A DNA stretch of 64,000 bases from Leptospira licerasiae serovar Varillal str. VAR 010 (GTDB lineage: Bacteria > Spirochaetota > Leptospiria > Leptospirales > Leptospiraceae): NCBI RefSeq assembly GCF_000244755.1, contig NZ_AHOO02000005.1, forward strand, positions 1,426,001 through 1,490,000, given 5' to 3'. The stretch's first letter is position 1. Every line of letters begins with the position of its first letter. Made by a program: the position numbers and the translations under genes. Below are positions 38,391 to 48,411 of the stretch, piece after piece. The notes beneath the pieces are model-generated. The model saw only the letters and a program-made list of their open reading frames with translations. It was not told the DNA's origin and searched no databases.

Positions 38391-38810
38391 TCATTTTTTT
38401 ATCTCTATTTTCAGATCAGGCTGAGAAACATGAAATAGATAATATGTTTTTCCATTAATCGGTTTGGAAACTTTTACGATCTTACCTTTAGAATCTACTA
38501 GTTCTTTCAAGAATTTGCGGTCCGTAGGGCGGAATGAGTCTCCCTTCTCCGCTATAAAAAGATTCAAGGCCCTTTTTTTGGCTAGATCTAATGCCTCGTT
38601 CTCGTTGCTATCCAAGGAAGACACTACGACTTGGTAAGTGGAAGAGCTGATAAAACCTTCGGTTGCTTTTACGAATTGGTCGTCTTCGGTCGGAGCGGAT
38701 TCTTCCACTACATTTTTGGGAGTTTCTTTTTTTGGTTCTTCCGTTTGAGGTGTTTTACATACGGAGATGAGAGAAACGATCAATAATGCGAAAATCGTTT
38801 TTGTATGCAT
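38391..38810 (-). CDS. Small lipoprotein, possible relative of its neighbour
   Basis: 139 residues. Lipobox LISVCK at about residue 18 (FALLIVSLISVC), then a Lys/Glu/Pro-rich linker (TPQTEEPKKETPKN) typical of tethered lipoproteins. The domain SSSTYQVVVSSLDSNENEA, then DLAKKRALNLFI, resembles the LPP20/DUF-type assembly fold: a strand followed by a helix that begins A-x-x-x-A. Ends HVSQPDLKIEIKK. The upstream lipoprotein on the same strand shows the same HDYFQIVVTVP / ALREDCKARAI layout, so the pair may be ancient duplicates. Confidence 0.7.
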   Translation of the reverse strand: MHTKTIFALLIVSLISVCKTPQTEEPKKETPKNVVEESAPTEDDQFVKATEGFISSSTYQVVVSSLDSNENEALDLAKKRALNLFIAEKGDSFRPTDRKFLKELVDSKGKIVKVSKPINGKTYYLFHVSQPDLKIEIKK

Positions 38811-38827
38811 AGCGTTAGATTCCTTTG

Positions 38828-39448
38828 TTATGGAATTATTTTAGATTCTAAGGTTCGCTTAAGTAAATCCGCATCCACAACCCTAAAAACGAAAGTGCAG
38901 CTCTTAGGGTCGCTATAATCTTCTCTATATAAGAACAGTTTATCCAAAAGCCAAGCGAAAGAAGCTCGGTAGGTTAAATAATCCGCATTTACGATTTCCG
39001 TCTTCTTCTTTTCTTTTTTTTCTTCCGGAGAGTCATCCTCTGCCGGGGTCTGTATATTTTGAGTAGCGATGGAAGCGGCGCCCATTGGGGAATTGGATTT
39101 GGTGCGGACCGCTTGAGGTGGTCCGGGAAGGGGCTCATACTTTGGAACTGTAGTATTGACTCCGACCCCTATCCAAGTTTTTCTTTCTTCCGAGATCTGA
39201 GCTAAGAGCAAGTTCACCGACATCTCGTCCCTTTTGCGGATCGCTCTTGCCTTACAATCTTCTCTCAATGCTAATAACGGTTTTTCTTGATTTGGGACAG
39301 GAACTGTCACAACAATTTGGAAATAATCGTGAGAGATAAAACCGGAGTCGTTTAGATTATCCCAAACCTTTCTTCTGTATTCGGGATCTGCAGGTTCGCA
39401 ATACCCTAAAAAAAATGTCAGGAATAAGACCGACAAAACCCGCAGCAT
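38828..39448 (-). CDS. Lipoprotein with an LPP20-like layout
   Basis: 206 residues from ATG 39448, which begins the signal LSVLFLTFFLGYC; 23 further codons upstream are open but hydrophilic. After the lipidated Cys come SHDYFQIVVTVPVPNQEKP, then a basic helix ALREDCKARAIRKRDEM, then a charged linker (EDDSPEEKKEKKKTE) and a C-terminal domain SFAWLLDKLFLYRED. It sits 17 bases upstream of the smaller lipoprotein on the same strand; probably one transcript. The divergent M16 gene starts 95 bases away. Confidence 0.7.
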   Translation of the reverse strand: MLRVLSVLFLTFFLGYCEPADPEYRRKVWDNLNDSGFISHDYFQIVVTVPVPNQEKPLLALREDCKARAIRKRDEMSVNLLLAQISEERKTWIGVGVNTTVPKYEPLPGPPQAVRTKSNSPMGAASIATQNIQTPAEDDSPEEKKEKKKTEIVNADYLTYRASFAWLLDKLFLYREDYSDPKSCTFVFRVVDADLLKRTLESKIIP

Positions 39449-39543
39449 AGTTCCTAGTTTAAAGCTCCCCTCTACAAAAACCAGCGGGATTTTTTCCCGG
39501 TATCTTCTGGACAGCATAACTTTTAAGGGAAATCTTGTTGGTT

Positions 39544-41121
39544 ATGTGGGAATATCTTTCCAAGTCCGTCATTTCTCGTTTCAACTTTTTGTTTTTCACT
39601 TTTTGCATTCTTATAAACTTCGAAGCCTTCGCTAACGAAGACATCTTCTCAGAGATCCGAACCACATTGGAGTCCAGAGTTAAGAAGGTGACTTTGAAGA
39701 ATGGGATCAGACTTCTCATGATGAAAAGGACCGATTCTCCTACAGTTGCGGTTTATACCAAATTTTTGGTGGGTGCTGCGGACGAAACTCCTGAGATCGC
39801 AGGAACTGCTCACCTTTTAGAGCATATGCTTTTTAAAGGCACGAAAAATATCGGGGTCACCGACGCTAAAAAAGAAAAAGTCTATTTGGATCAGATCCGT
39901 GTTTGGGGAAAACGTCTGGATTCATATCGATTACAAGAAAGAGAACTCGCCACTAAAGGGGAGCCTGTTCCCGAAAAACTCATTAAAGATAAAAATATTT
40001 TAGAGATCAGATTTAAGAATCTACTGGAGCTTCATCGTAAGTTCGTAGTTTCCAACGAAGATTCTTATATTTACGACAAGAACGGCGGCACAGGTTTTAA
40101 CGCGTATACCACAAACGATGTTACGAATTATCAGATCCTTCTTCCTGCAAATAGATTGGAGATCTGGGCTAAATTGGAATCGGATAGATTAAAAGATCCT
40201 ATATTAAGAGAATATTATACGGAAAGAGATGTGGTCCTTGAAGAACGTAGGATGAGAGTGGAAAACCAAGGAATGGGGATCTTAAGAGAAAAGTTTTTAG
40301 GGGCCGCTTTTCCTAAACATTCTTACGGAATGCCTGTGATCGGTTACGAATCCAATCTTCCTTTTTTGGATATAGATAAAACGGAAGAGTTTTTCAAAAA
40401 GAATTATAGACCTCATAAAATGGCGATCGGGATCGTTGGAGATCTTGATTTCGATAAGACCGAAAAATTAGTTCGAAAATATTTCGAAGATATTCCGGAT
40501 GGACCTTCTCCTAAACTTTCTCTTGAGCCTGAAAGTTTCGACCATGAAACAAGAAGAGTTAGCGTAAAACATTCTTCGGGTCCGATGAAAGTAATGGGTT
40601 GGTTGACGCCTGCATCTCCTCATCCTGATAAACCTGTTTTGGAATTGATAGATGCTATATTATCCCAAGGCGAAACCGGAAGATTATATAAAAGATTGGT
40701 ATTAAGGGACAAACTTGCGCAGAGAGTGGCTTGTTGGACCGGTGAGCCCGGGGAAAGATATGCGAATCTTTTTGCGATCTATGTGACTAACGTAAGAGGC
40801 GCGGACCCGGATAAGATAGAATCCTCTATCTTGGAAGAAATAGATACTCTTAAAAAGGAAGCGGTTACCGAAGAGGAATTAGCGAAGATCAAAAATCAGA
40901 TCGTTGCGGATTATATCAGAGGTCTAAATAGCAATTCTAAACTTGCGGATGTTCTTACGTATTATGAATTGGTAGCAGGAGATTGGACCGAAATTTTCGA
41001 CGACTATGCACGTTTGGATCGGGTTACTCCGGAAGATATAATGAGAGTTGCCCAAAAATATTTCACACCCAGGAATTTGACCGTGGGCGACCTGATAAAT
41101 TCAGACGGAGAGAAAAAATGA
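39544..41121 (+). CDS. M16 zinc peptidase, catalytic subunit
   Basis: About 525 residues. Signal peptide FNFLFFTFCILINFEAFA puts it in the periplasm. The zinc motif HLLEHMLFKG (H-x-x-E-H) and the downstream acidic YYTERDVVLEERRMRVENQG complete the metal site, so this copy should be active. It resembles pitrilysin/mitochondrial processing peptidase beta type. The ATG at 39544 is preferred over TTG 39535. Its stop overlaps the next M16 start (ATGA), so the two polypeptides are made together and should pair. Confidence 0.93.
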   Translation: MWEYLSKSVISRFNFLFFTFCILINFEAFANEDIFSEIRTTLESRVKKVTLKNGIRLLMMKRTDSPTVAVYTKFLVGAADETPEIAGTAHLLEHMLFKGTKNIGVTDAKKEKVYLDQIRVWGKRLDSYRLQERELATKGEPVPEKLIKDKNILEIRFKNLLELHRKFVVSNEDSYIYDKNGGTGFNAYTTNDVTNYQILLPANRLEIWAKLESDRLKDPILREYYTERDVVLEERRMRVENQGMGILREKFLGAAFPKHSYGMPVIGYESNLPFLDIDKTEEFFKKNYRPHKMAIGIVGDLDFDKTEKLVRKYFEDIPDGPSPKLSLEPESFDHETRRVSVKHSSGPMKVMGWLTPASPHPDKPVLELIDAILSQGETGRLYKRLVLRDKLAQRVACWTGEPGERYANLFAIYVTNVRGADPDKIESSILEEIDTLKKEAVTEEELAKIKNQIVADYIRGLNSNSKLADVLTYYELVAGDWTEIFDDYARLDRVTPEDIMRVAQKYFTPRNLTVGDLINSDGEKK

Positions 41122-42551
41122 ACATTCTAAAAAAGTTATATATTTACTCTTTTATCTTCTTGTTCTCTTTTGTTAGCTCCGAGGCTGCTCCTGGCGATTT
41201 TGTAAAAGACGTTAAGATCCCCGCTTTAGAATTCAATTTCCCCGAAATTAAGGAGATCGGTCAAGATCCGAATACTAGAATACTTTATTTGGAAAACTCC
41301 GAGTTCCCGATCAAAACTCTCGAGATCACATTTTATGCGGGACCCGATTTTTATACGAAAACCTCTTTCGAGTTAGTGGAAATTTTTCCTGAGGCTTGGA
41401 AGAAGGGAGGAACAACCTTACATCCCGGAGAAACTTTTGCGGAAGTTTGGGAATCTTACGGTTCTAAACTCAGGGTGGACTCCGATCTGGATACGGTAAC
41501 TTTAACATTCTCCTGGCTTTCCAGATACGATCAAGAGTCCAAGTCATTGATCTCCGAGTTCCTGAAACAACCTATATTTGGGAAAGAGGCGTTCGAGATC
41601 GCAAGATTACAATTGGGCGAACAGATCAAAAGAAGAAACGATAATATAGTAGGACTCGCTTTCAGAAAGGCAAACGAACTTGTCTACCAAGGAAAAGTAA
41701 AGGGCAAGGCTCTTTCTCTATCCGCGTTGGAACAATTAAAAGAAGAAGACCTGGAAGAATATTATAAAAACCAATTATTGAGCTCTAGACGTTCCATACT
41801 TGTGAGCGGTAAATGGAAAGAGGAAGAGATCCCTCGATTTTTAGGGGATATTTTACCGGCTTTTTCCGGGACACCCGTGTTGGAATCCCAGGGTTCCAGT
41901 CCGGAAGAATTGAATAAAAATCTAAAACAAAAAGAGATTAAAAATCTGATCGTGGACAAGGCAAATACACAAAATGTTGTTTTGTTCTTGGGAGTAGGTC
42001 CTGCTCACAATGATAAGGATTTTTACGCAGTCCAAGTTTTAAATTATCTTGTAGGTGGAGGAGGTTTTACTTCCTACTTCATGAGCAAGATCCGCTCGGA
42101 TAAGGGATTGGCTTATTCTTCTTCCAGTCATCCTGTGTTCGAAAAAGATCATTCTGTAATTTATTTTTTCACCCAAACAAAATCCCAAAGCAGTATGGAA
42201 GTTTATAATCTTATGGGAGAAATTTTGGGAGATTCTACCTTCTCCAATATAAGTGAAGAGGAATTGAAAAATGCAAAAGAAGCCATTCTAAATAAGTTCA
42301 TATTCCTATTCACAGACTCCATGGAAATTCTTCGTAACGAAGTCCGGTTTAGAGAACATAAAATGCCTAAGGATTATCTTAAGAACTATAGGGATAAAAT
42401 CCAGAATGTTTCTCTTGCGGATTTGAGAAGAGTGGGTAAGATATATTTTAGAAGAGATAAACTGACCGCAGTGATCTCCGGCCCGAAATCTTCCGTCTCT
42501 TCCGACTTGCCTGGGCAAAAAACAATCGGTCCGGAAGATCCGATCCCATAA
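41118..42551 (+). CDS. M16-family partner subunit without the zinc motif
   Basis: 477 residues. Exported ([18 protein letters not shown]). The M16 fold is visible ([12 protein letters not shown] at the start of the domain; [20 protein letters not shown] and [20 protein letters not shown] in the second half, the substrate-binding Gly-rich part), but where the first subunit has HLLEH this one reads [11 protein letters not shown]. Inactive M16 partners pair with active ones in bacteria and in mitochondrial processing peptidase. The ATG overlaps the upstream stop; 45 open codons before it lie in the upstream gene. Confidence 0.9.
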   Translation: MNILKKLYIYSFIFLFSFVSSEAAPGDFVKDVKIPALEFNFPEIKEIGQDPNTRILYLENSEFPIKTLEITFYAGPDFYTKTSFELVEIFPEAWKKGGTTLHPGETFAEVWESYGSKLRVDSDLDTVTLTFSWLSRYDQESKSLISEFLKQPIFGKEAFEIARLQLGEQIKRRNDNIVGLAFRKANELVYQGKVKGKALSLSALEQLKEEDLEEYYKNQLLSSRRSILVSGKWKEEEIPRFLGDILPAFSGTPVLESQGSSPEELNKNLKQKEIKNLIVDKANTQNVVLFLGVGPAHNDKDFYAVQVLNYLVGGGGFTSYFMSKIRSDKGLAYSSSSHPVFEKDHSVIYFFTQTKSQSSMEVYNLMGEILGDSTFSNISEEELKNAKEAILNKFIFLFTDSMEILRNEVRFREHKMPKDYLKNYRDKIQNVSLADLRRVGKIYFRRDKLTAVISGPKSSVSSDLPGQKTIGPEDPIP

Positions 42552-43381
42552 TGGATTGTAGGTTCGAACATAGAGGTTATTTATTCGAAGGAATTTCAGA
42601 GGGAGGAATTCGTACTTCCGTTGTCATGCCTCGTTTAAGTTTGATGTTCGATATAGGACACCAAAATCCGAATCGTATTAATATAGAAAGATTGCTTCTT
42701 ACCCACGCACATTTGGATCATTCAGCAGGACTTCCTTATTATATCTCTCAAAGATCCTTACGTAAATTAGGGCCTCCTAAAATTTATCTTCCTAAAACTT
42801 TAGAAGCGCCTATGAGAGAGATCTTATCTCTATACTCTAAGATAGAGGATTTTCCTTATCTTTACGAAATGAAAGGGTTGGACGAAGGGGAAGAGATAGA
42901 GATAGATGCATATCATTTTTTTAAAATATGGAAAACGTTCCATAGAGTGGATTCCCAAGGTTATACGATCTACGAAAGGAAGAAAAAATTAAGATCCGAA
43001 TTTGCAGGATTAGATCGGAACGAACTTTTAAAGAAGAAGGAAGAAGGGATAGATATCAACGAAGTTCATTCCAAACCTTTGGTCAGTTTTTCAGGAGATA
43101 CTAAGATAGAATACGTTCTTGCTCATAAGGACGTCGCTGAATCCGAGATCCTATTTTTAGAATGTACTTATATTGATCACGAGCGAAGTATAGAGGATGC
43201 CAGAGAATGGGGCCATATACATCTGGATGAGATCTTACACCATATTTCTTCTTTCAAAAATGAAAAAATAGTTCTCATACATTTTTCAAAACGTTATCCT
43301 CCTTCGTATATTCGAAAGATATTACATAAAAGGATCTCACCTTCTGAAAGAGATCGGTTCCATCTTTTTCTTCCTGATTGA
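42551..43381 (+). CDS. Metallo-beta-lactamase-fold hydrolase, RNase Z-like
   Basis: 276 residues, no signal peptide, so cytoplasmic. The zinc motif [19 protein letters not shown] (H-x-H-x-D-H), the later [11 protein letters not shown]sp and [13 protein letters not shown]is fit the tRNase Z/RNase Z-like group, though the exosite insert of true tRNase Z is not clear. The TAATG overlap with the M16 partner and 3 bases before the methyltransferase show tight coupling. The reaction is unknown. Confidence 0.85.
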   Translation: MDCRFEHRGYLFEGISEGGIRTSVVMPRLSLMFDIGHQNPNRINIERLLLTHAHLDHSAGLPYYISQRSLRKLGPPKIYLPKTLEAPMREILSLYSKIEDFPYLYEMKGLDEGEEIEIDAYHFFKIWKTFHRVDSQGYTIYERKKKLRSEFAGLDRNELLKKKEEGIDINEVHSKPLVSFSGDTKIEYVLAHKDVAESEILFLECTYIDHERSIEDAREWGHIHLDEILHHISSFKNEKIVLIHFSKRYPPSYIRKILHKRISPSERDRFHLFLPD

Positions 43382-43384
43382 TCT

Positions 43385-44071
43385 ATGACTTCTCAAAACC
43401 AAAAACGGAAATACGGGACTTCTATTTATAAGGAAGGATTGGAAGATTGGATCCATTCCGAATTAGTAAAACGCCCTTTTGATTGGTTGGAGGCTCTAGA
43501 AAAGAGGGCGTCTCAAGATAAGTTTCCCGTTTTAACTCCTGCCTCCGGGGCGGTGCTTGCATTTTTGGCTTCTTCTTGGGATCCAGACCTAGTCTTAGAA
43601 TTGGGAACGGGCTATGGGATTTCCTTATTTTGGATCTTATCCGCAGTCAGAAAGGAAACGAAGATCCAAACAGTGGACAGAGAAGCTGATTTTATCGGAG
43701 TTGCGAAAGAATTTTTTGCCAAATTAGAACCTAACTCTAATCGAGTGGAATTTACGAACGCAGACTGTTCCGAGATCACAAGAGGATTTTTGGAAACTTC
43801 TTCTTCCGGACAGAAAGAACTGATGTTTGTGGACTGCGATAAGATCCGTTATCCGGAAATTTTAGAAATGATCCTGGAAAAGGGTAAAACCAGAAACTTA
43901 AGGGTAATTTACGATAATGTACTCTGGCACGGAAGGATTGCTGATCCGGAAAACCAGGCTCCTTCCGACCAAGCAGTGCGTAAATTATGGTCCCTAATCA
44001 AAAATGCCAAGATAGAATACACCTTATTCCCTGTCGGTGACGGAATATTATGTTTCGATTTTAGCCAATAA
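43385..44071 (+). CDS. O-methyltransferase (SAM-dependent, class I)
   Basis: 228 residues. SAM motif LVLELGTGYGISLFWILSAV, acidic motif IQTVDREADFIG, and ELMFVDCDKIRYPEILEMIL, followed by RVIYDNVLWHGRIADPE, which resembles the metal-binding region of catechol-type O-methyltransferases (PF01596). Cytoplasmic. Three bases after the MBL-fold gene. The substrate is unknown; these enzymes often methylate catechols or CoA esters. Confidence 0.85.
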   Translation: MTSQNQKRKYGTSIYKEGLEDWIHSELVKRPFDWLEALEKRASQDKFPVLTPASGAVLAFLASSWDPDLVLELGTGYGISLFWILSAVRKETKIQTVDREADFIGVAKEFFAKLEPNSNRVEFTNADCSEITRGFLETSSSGQKELMFVDCDKIRYPEILEMILEKGKTRNLRVIYDNVLWHGRIADPENQAPSDQAVRKLWSLIKNAKIEYTLFPVGDGILCFDFSQ

Positions 44072-44125
44072 AAAGCTTGTTTGCTCCTTAAGCGTTGTGT
44101 TATATTACCGCGAAGGGTCGATCAC

Positions 44126-44881
44126 ATGACAAAAATTTCTTTCCCTCGGATCGTCGCGGTTCTTGCGGCATTCTTCTTAATTTCGTACGGCGTAACTGCA
44201 CAAAATAAACCTACAAATAATGACGGTAAGGGTTCTGCTCTGGCTAACGCGGCCGAAGATCCTAAATACCAGGGAGATTATTTGGAGGAATTCCATTTTG
44301 CCAGGACTATAGATTCTACTCAGAACAAGATCAAAGGTGATCTAGGCGCTTTGGAAGTGGTTGTAAAAAATTTCGGATCTCAGGTCCAGAATTCCCAACA
44401 GGATTTCGATACCATCTGGAAAAAATACAACGAAGCATATCGATATTCTTTAATGCGCAAATATGTTGTCGCCGGCCGTAAGATGAAAGAAACGGAAGAT
44501 GAGACAAACAAACTTTACGGAAAATTCTCGGATCTATATAATCAAAAAGTGGATCAACTATTGGGAGAATGTGCGGATGCGATCGTTTCCATTGAGCAAA
44601 AGTCCGGACCGGGAGCTGCTGCAAAAGGATATGCCGGAAGAGAAGTTTCCAATAACCAGCATAAACTTCAGATTGCATACTACCAATTCATCCAAGCGGA
44701 GAAGATGAGAAGGGACTCCAGATTTAAGGACAGCCTAATGCATCTTAGGATTGCGAAAGAATATGGAATTTCCATCCTAAGCAAATTAAAGACCGAAGAG
44801 GAAAGTAAGAATGTCAGGGAGAAATATAAAGTGGATCTGAGCGATAACCGAAATATGGTTTACGCGGAATCCAAACTTTAA
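44126..44881 (+). CDS. Periplasmic coiled-coil protein of unknown function
   Basis: 251 residues from ATG 44126, which starts a signal peptide ([23 protein letters not shown]). The mature protein is nearly all helix: [59 protein letters not shown], then [20 protein letters not shown] and [20 protein letters not shown]. It has no Cys. Apparently specific to leptospires. It lies between the methyltransferase and the Amidase_3 gene. Confidence 0.7.
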   Translation: MTKISFPRIVAVLAAFFLISYGVTAQNKPTNNDGKGSALANAAEDPKYQGDYLEEFHFARTIDSTQNKIKGDLGALEVVVKNFGSQVQNSQQDFDTIWKKYNEAYRYSLMRKYVVAGRKMKETEDETNKLYGKFSDLYNQKVDQLLGECADAIVSIEQKSGPGAAAKGYAGREVSNNQHKLQIAYYQFIQAEKMRRDSRFKDSLMHLRIAKEYGISILSKLKTEEESKNVREKYKVDLSDNRNMVYAESKL

Positions 44882-44929
44882 AAGTTCTCAGACGCCAAAC
44901 GCTCGGATTCCTTCCTTGACGTATCATAT

Positions 44930-44958
44930 GGGGATAACAGGCTATGCCTGATATCCCC
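44930..44958 (+). other. Strong hairpin in the leader of the Amidase_3 gene
   Basis: Arms GGGGATA and TATCCCC plus inner CAGGC/GCCTG around a TAT loop, with one A-A mismatch: 12 base pairs in 29 bases. It lies 48 bases after the coiled-coil gene and 20 bases before the amidase GTG. No T-run follows, so it is not a standard terminator. It could be an RNA stability or translation control hairpin. Confidence 0.6.
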
Positions 44959-44978
44959 GGAGAAATAAATTTCCATAC

Positions 44979-46334
44979 GTGATACGAAAAATATTATTTA
45001 TTCCTTTATTCCTAATTCTTTCATTCTCCGTTTCTTCCCAGGAAACAATGCCAAAAAGAACCTATAATATAGTCATAGATCCCGGCCATGGAGGTCTGGA
45101 CTTAAAACCTAAGGAAGAACACGGCGACAAATACGATCCTATTTCGAACAAATATCTGGAACCTTATAAGGCCGGAGCTCAAACAAAATCCAGAAGAGAA
45201 AGTGAAGTGGTCTTAGCGCTTGCAAAAGAAGTAAAAGAAATTCTGGATCTTACCAAAACTCCGGAAGGTTTCGAAACTTTCAGATCGTACGCAAAAAAAT
45301 TCACGAACGATACACTTCCTTGGATTAGGATCGATTCCGATCTCACTAGAGAAGAAACGGCAAAGGAAGAGGGTGCCGATCTATCTTCCGACCCGAATGC
45401 TTTTTACAGATTGTATGATTATCCGGATAAGAAAACCGGTAAGATCAAACCAGGAAGGATTTCCAGGATCAATGCTGCTCGTCCTTATTTAGTTCTGTCT
45501 TTACATTTGAATCCGAGTTGGAAGGGACATCCCGGAGGAATGGCTGCTGTACTTTCTCCTTCTTATAGAACATTCTATTCTTTAAGAAAGATCTCGGAAG
45601 GAAAATCTCCCAAGTCTTTTGAAAACGGACCGTGGAGCGAGTGGATGCGTTTTAAAATGGAATGGTCTCGTTTGGAAAATGCAGTCGCGGATGCTTGGAT
45701 CTATTTTAACGGATACTGGCCGAACAAATCCGGGAAAAAAACGGACCTTTCCAATTTCGAAGGATATCGTCAAAACATGGTGACATGGAAATATGCTGAT
45801 CCTCCGGGGTGGATCGATAAGGCAGTGTTAGACGGTCCGGGCCCTTATGCTAAAAAACATTCCGAATATTCCGCTAAAGGAAAATTCTGGGATAGAGAAA
45901 GAGCGGAACCTGAACTTTGGAGAAGGGAAGACGGTTCCGAAGGTTTCGGAGGAGATAATCATTACGCGGCGGCGGAACTTATGAGATTTCTGCAATATGG
46001 TCTTAGGACTTTGCCAAATCAAGAGGAAGAATTGTCCAATCCAGGACCGATCAATAAGCCTTATATTTCCACCTATAGCCTTCCTACTTTTATCAATGCG
46101 ATTTCCGCCTATTTAGAAATCGGTTATATCGATAAGGAGAAGGACATGAAAATCCTGACCCAAAGAAGAAAGGACACAGCGATCAGTCTTGCGGTAGGCG
46201 TTTATTCCTTGTTCCATGGTGTCAAAATTAAATCGGCGGATCTTCCTTACCTTCCTAAAGGAAAGAAGATAGACTGGGCACGTTATGAGAACTTGAAGGA
46301 AGGAAATTATTTTAGAGTGGTGAGGGAGGACTGA
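44979..46334 (+). CDS. N-acetylmuramoyl-L-alanine amidase-like hydrolase (Amidase_3)
   Basis: 451 residues; GTG start with an exported N-terminus ([17 protein letters not shown]). The Amidase_3 zinc enzymes cut the lactyl-peptide bond in peptidoglycan during cell separation or remodelling. Zinc His in [12 protein letters not shown], Glu in [14 protein letters not shown], the second His in [17 protein letters not shown], and the catalytic Glu in [16 protein letters not shown] are all there. It is unusually long: an insert of more than 100 residues lies between SLHLN and AISAYLE (typical core is about 180-200). In spirochetes the cell wall surrounds periplasmic flagella; any link is inference. 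Confidence 0.87.
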   Translation: MIRKILFIPLFLILSFSVSSQETMPKRTYNIVIDPGHGGLDLKPKEEHGDKYDPISNKYLEPYKAGAQTKSRRESEVVLALAKEVKEILDLTKTPEGFETFRSYAKKFTNDTLPWIRIDSDLTREETAKEEGADLSSDPNAFYRLYDYPDKKTGKIKPGRISRINAARPYLVLSLHLNPSWKGHPGGMAAVLSPSYRTFYSLRKISEGKSPKSFENGPWSEWMRFKMEWSRLENAVADAWIYFNGYWPNKSGKKTDLSNFEGYRQNMVTWKYADPPGWIDKAVLDGPGPYAKKHSEYSAKGKFWDRERAEPELWRREDGSEGFGGDNHYAAAELMRFLQYGLRTLPNQEEELSNPGPINKPYISTYSLPTFINAISAYLEIGYIDKEKDMKILTQRRKDTAISLAVGVYSLFHGVKIKSADLPYLPKGKKIDWARYENLKEGNYFRVVRED

Positions 46335-46344
46335 TTTTCTTTCA

Positions 46345-46358
46345 TTGATATTTATCAA
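46345..46358. promoter_or_regulatory. FNR-type box TTGATATTTATCAA
   Basis: A perfect match to the FNR/DNR palindrome TTGAT-N4-ATCAA. It lies in the 198-base gap between the Amidase_3 stop and the MASE3 histidine kinase start, 175 bases upstream. Centre 46351.5: a class II start site would lie near 46393, with TAAGAA at 46381-46386 in the -10 place (3/6 match). Confidence 0.7.
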
Positions 46359-46532
46359 CGTCCCGAATTTCGCTCTGCCATAAGAATTATGAATGACAAA
46401 AATCGATTTTATCCATACATACATTAAACTCATTTTTCAAGTTATTCTCCTTTGATAAAGGAATTCCTAAGGAAAAAATGGATGAAAATCCGTCCATTGA
46501 TCTAACAAAGCGAAAGTTTCTTCGTATTGTAA

Positions 46533-48035
46533 ATGAACTTCAGGTCGGAATTGGCGGCAATGGATCAGGAAGCGAATCGTCATTGGATGAACGTTGCTAC
46601 AGCGTTCTTTATTGCTTCCCTTCCAATTCTTATCATTCAAGTTCTTCACTCCTACATATATTTCGAATCTGAGATCCCTCCTTATCTTGTTTTTCATAAT
46701 ATAGCCGAATCATTCAGTATCATCGTATCCATGTCTATTTTCGGAGTCGGGTGGTTTACTTACGCTCAAAGTAAGGATAAACATACCCTATTTTTAGGGA
46801 CAGCTTGTTTGGGGATCGCATTAATGGATATGATGCACATGCTGGGATATGCCGGCATGCCGGATTTGTTTAGTGCGAATTCTCCCAATAAATCCACTCA
46901 GTTTTGGATCATTGTTCGCTTCTTTGCAGCAATTTCATTTTTGGCGAGTGCGTTTATTTCGAATGAGAGCGGCTTATTTAAACGAAGGCGATGGTTGCTT
47001 CTTTCGTCGCTCTCCGCATCTGCATTTGCTTTTATTTCGGTTACTTATTACCCGGATCTTCTTCCGGTGACATTTTCCCCCGAGATCGGTTTAACACATT
47101 TTAAAAAAGTTTCCGAGTTCGTAATTATTTTTATCCTAATTCTTGCTCTTATCGCTTATTGGTTCAGAATACCCAAGTTCGGTTGGGATCGTACAAAATA
47201 TTACATTTATGCATTCGTATTCTGTATTTCCAGCGAGCTCGTATTTGCAGTGTACACAACTGTATTTGATATATATAATGTACTTGGCCATGTTTATAAG
47301 ATTATTTCCTTCTGCCTTATCTACAGAGGCGTTTTTATTTCCTCTATAAATAGTCCTTATCAAAAAGTTTTAGAAACGAACGAAAAATTGTCCAAGTCCT
47401 TGGCGGAAAAGGAGAACCTGATCAGGGAGATATATCATCGTTCTAATAACACTATGCAGGTAATCGGCAGTCTGGTCTTTCTGCAAGCGGAAGCGTATCC
47501 GGATAGTCCGGAAATTAAGACAATCGCGTATAGGATCCAGGACCGTATTCAGGCGATCTCACTCGTTCATAGATTACTATTTTCCGGTCAGGATCTGTCT
47601 TCAGTGTCTATCAAACAGTATATCTACGAGTTATCAAATTACGCTTTGCAGGCTAACGGCAATAGTTCCTGTAAGCTGAATCTTAATTTGGAGATAGAAG
47701 ATAGGAAACTTCTTTTTGACGCAGTAATTCCTATCGGTCTGATTCTTTCAGAACTTTTGAATAATTCCATTAAATACGCTTTTCCTGAAGTGTCTTCGGG
47801 AAATATCTCGATCAACTTTTATGAAGGCCAGGATCAAAGATTTCACTTAACGTATTCTGATGATGGAATTGGAATGAAGGAAAATTACGATTTCAAAAGT
47901 GGCAGCTCTCTAGGTATACAACTTGTACAAGGTATCGCTGAAAACCAATTATCCGGAAAGATCCATTTTAAGACAGGTCCGAAATTTCAATGTGAGATCG
48001 ATTTTCCGATCAATATATATAAGAAGAGGGTATAG
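46533..48035 (+). CDS. MASE3-like membrane sensor histidine kinase
   Basis: 500 residues. Residues about 18-270 carry eight membrane helices in the MASE3 style (LVFHNIAESFSIIVSMSIFG, LFLGTACLGIALMDMMHMLG). There is a linker helix (ETNEKLSKSLAEKENLIREI), then the HisKA_2 site IYHRSNNTMQVIGSL with phospho-His about residue 307, and an ATPase: ILSELLNNSIKYAFPE, SDDGIGMKE and SLGIQLVQGI. Histidine kinases of this class often lack a separate dimer helix pair. It precedes a single-domain response regulator by 6 bases. ATG 46533 or 46560 may start it. An FNR-type box lies upstream. Confidence 0.9.
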   Translation: MNFRSELAAMDQEANRHWMNVATAFFIASLPILIIQVLHSYIYFESEIPPYLVFHNIAESFSIIVSMSIFGVGWFTYAQSKDKHTLFLGTACLGIALMDMMHMLGYAGMPDLFSANSPNKSTQFWIIVRFFAAISFLASAFISNESGLFKRRRWLLLSSLSASAFAFISVTYYPDLLPVTFSPEIGLTHFKKVSEFVIIFILILALIAYWFRIPKFGWDRTKYYIYAFVFCISSELVFAVYTTVFDIYNVLGHVYKIISFCLIYRGVFISSINSPYQKVLETNEKLSKSLAEKENLIREIYHRSNNTMQVIGSLVFLQAEAYPDSPEIKTIAYRIQDRIQAISLVHRLLFSGQDLSSVSIKQYIYELSNYALQANGNSSCKLNLNLEIEDRKLLFDAVIPIGLILSELLNNSIKYAFPEVSSGNISINFYEGQDQRFHLTYSDDGIGMKENYDFKSGSSLGIQLVQGIAENQLSGKIHFKTGPKFQCEIDFPINIYKKRV

Positions 48036-48041
48036 TTTTAA

Positions 48042-48404
48042 ATGAACAATATAAACGTACTTCTTGTAGAGGACGAGGCCATTACGGCCATGTTGATCCG
48101 AAGGGAACTAAAAAAAATCGGCTGTAATGTAGTAGAACTTGCCACTTCCGGAGAAGATGCGGTCCGAATTGCAAAGGAAGATCGACCTGATTTGATCCTA
48201 ATGGATATTACGCTTGCTGGAGCGATGGATGGGATAACCGCAGCTTCCGCGATCAAAGGGGATAGGGATATTCCGATCGTTTTTGTCACCGGATACCAGG
48301 ATAGAGCGACTAGAGAAAGAGCAGCTTTAACAAAACCTTTGGGCTATTTTGTTAAACCTTTACAGATGGATCAGCTGAAGAGCCTGATAGAATCCCATTT
48401 TTGA
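48042..48404 (+). CDS. Single-domain response regulator
   Basis: 120 residues, receiver only. Acid pair in VLLVEDEAITAML, phospho-Asp in DLILMDITLAGAMDG, Thr in IVFVTGYQDR and Lys in GYFVKPLQMDQL. These are all intact. With no output domain it must act by phosphate relay or protein binding. It is cotranscribed with the MASE3 kinase; the pair is an obvious cognate system. It converges with the FadL gene 8 bases later. Confidence 0.93.
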   Translation: MNNINVLLVEDEAITAMLIRRELKKIGCNVVELATSGEDAVRIAKEDRPDLILMDITLAGAMDGITAASAIKGDRDIPIVFVTGYQDRATRERAALTKPLGYFVKPLQMDQLKSLIESHF

Positions 48405-48411
48405 TCTCTGT

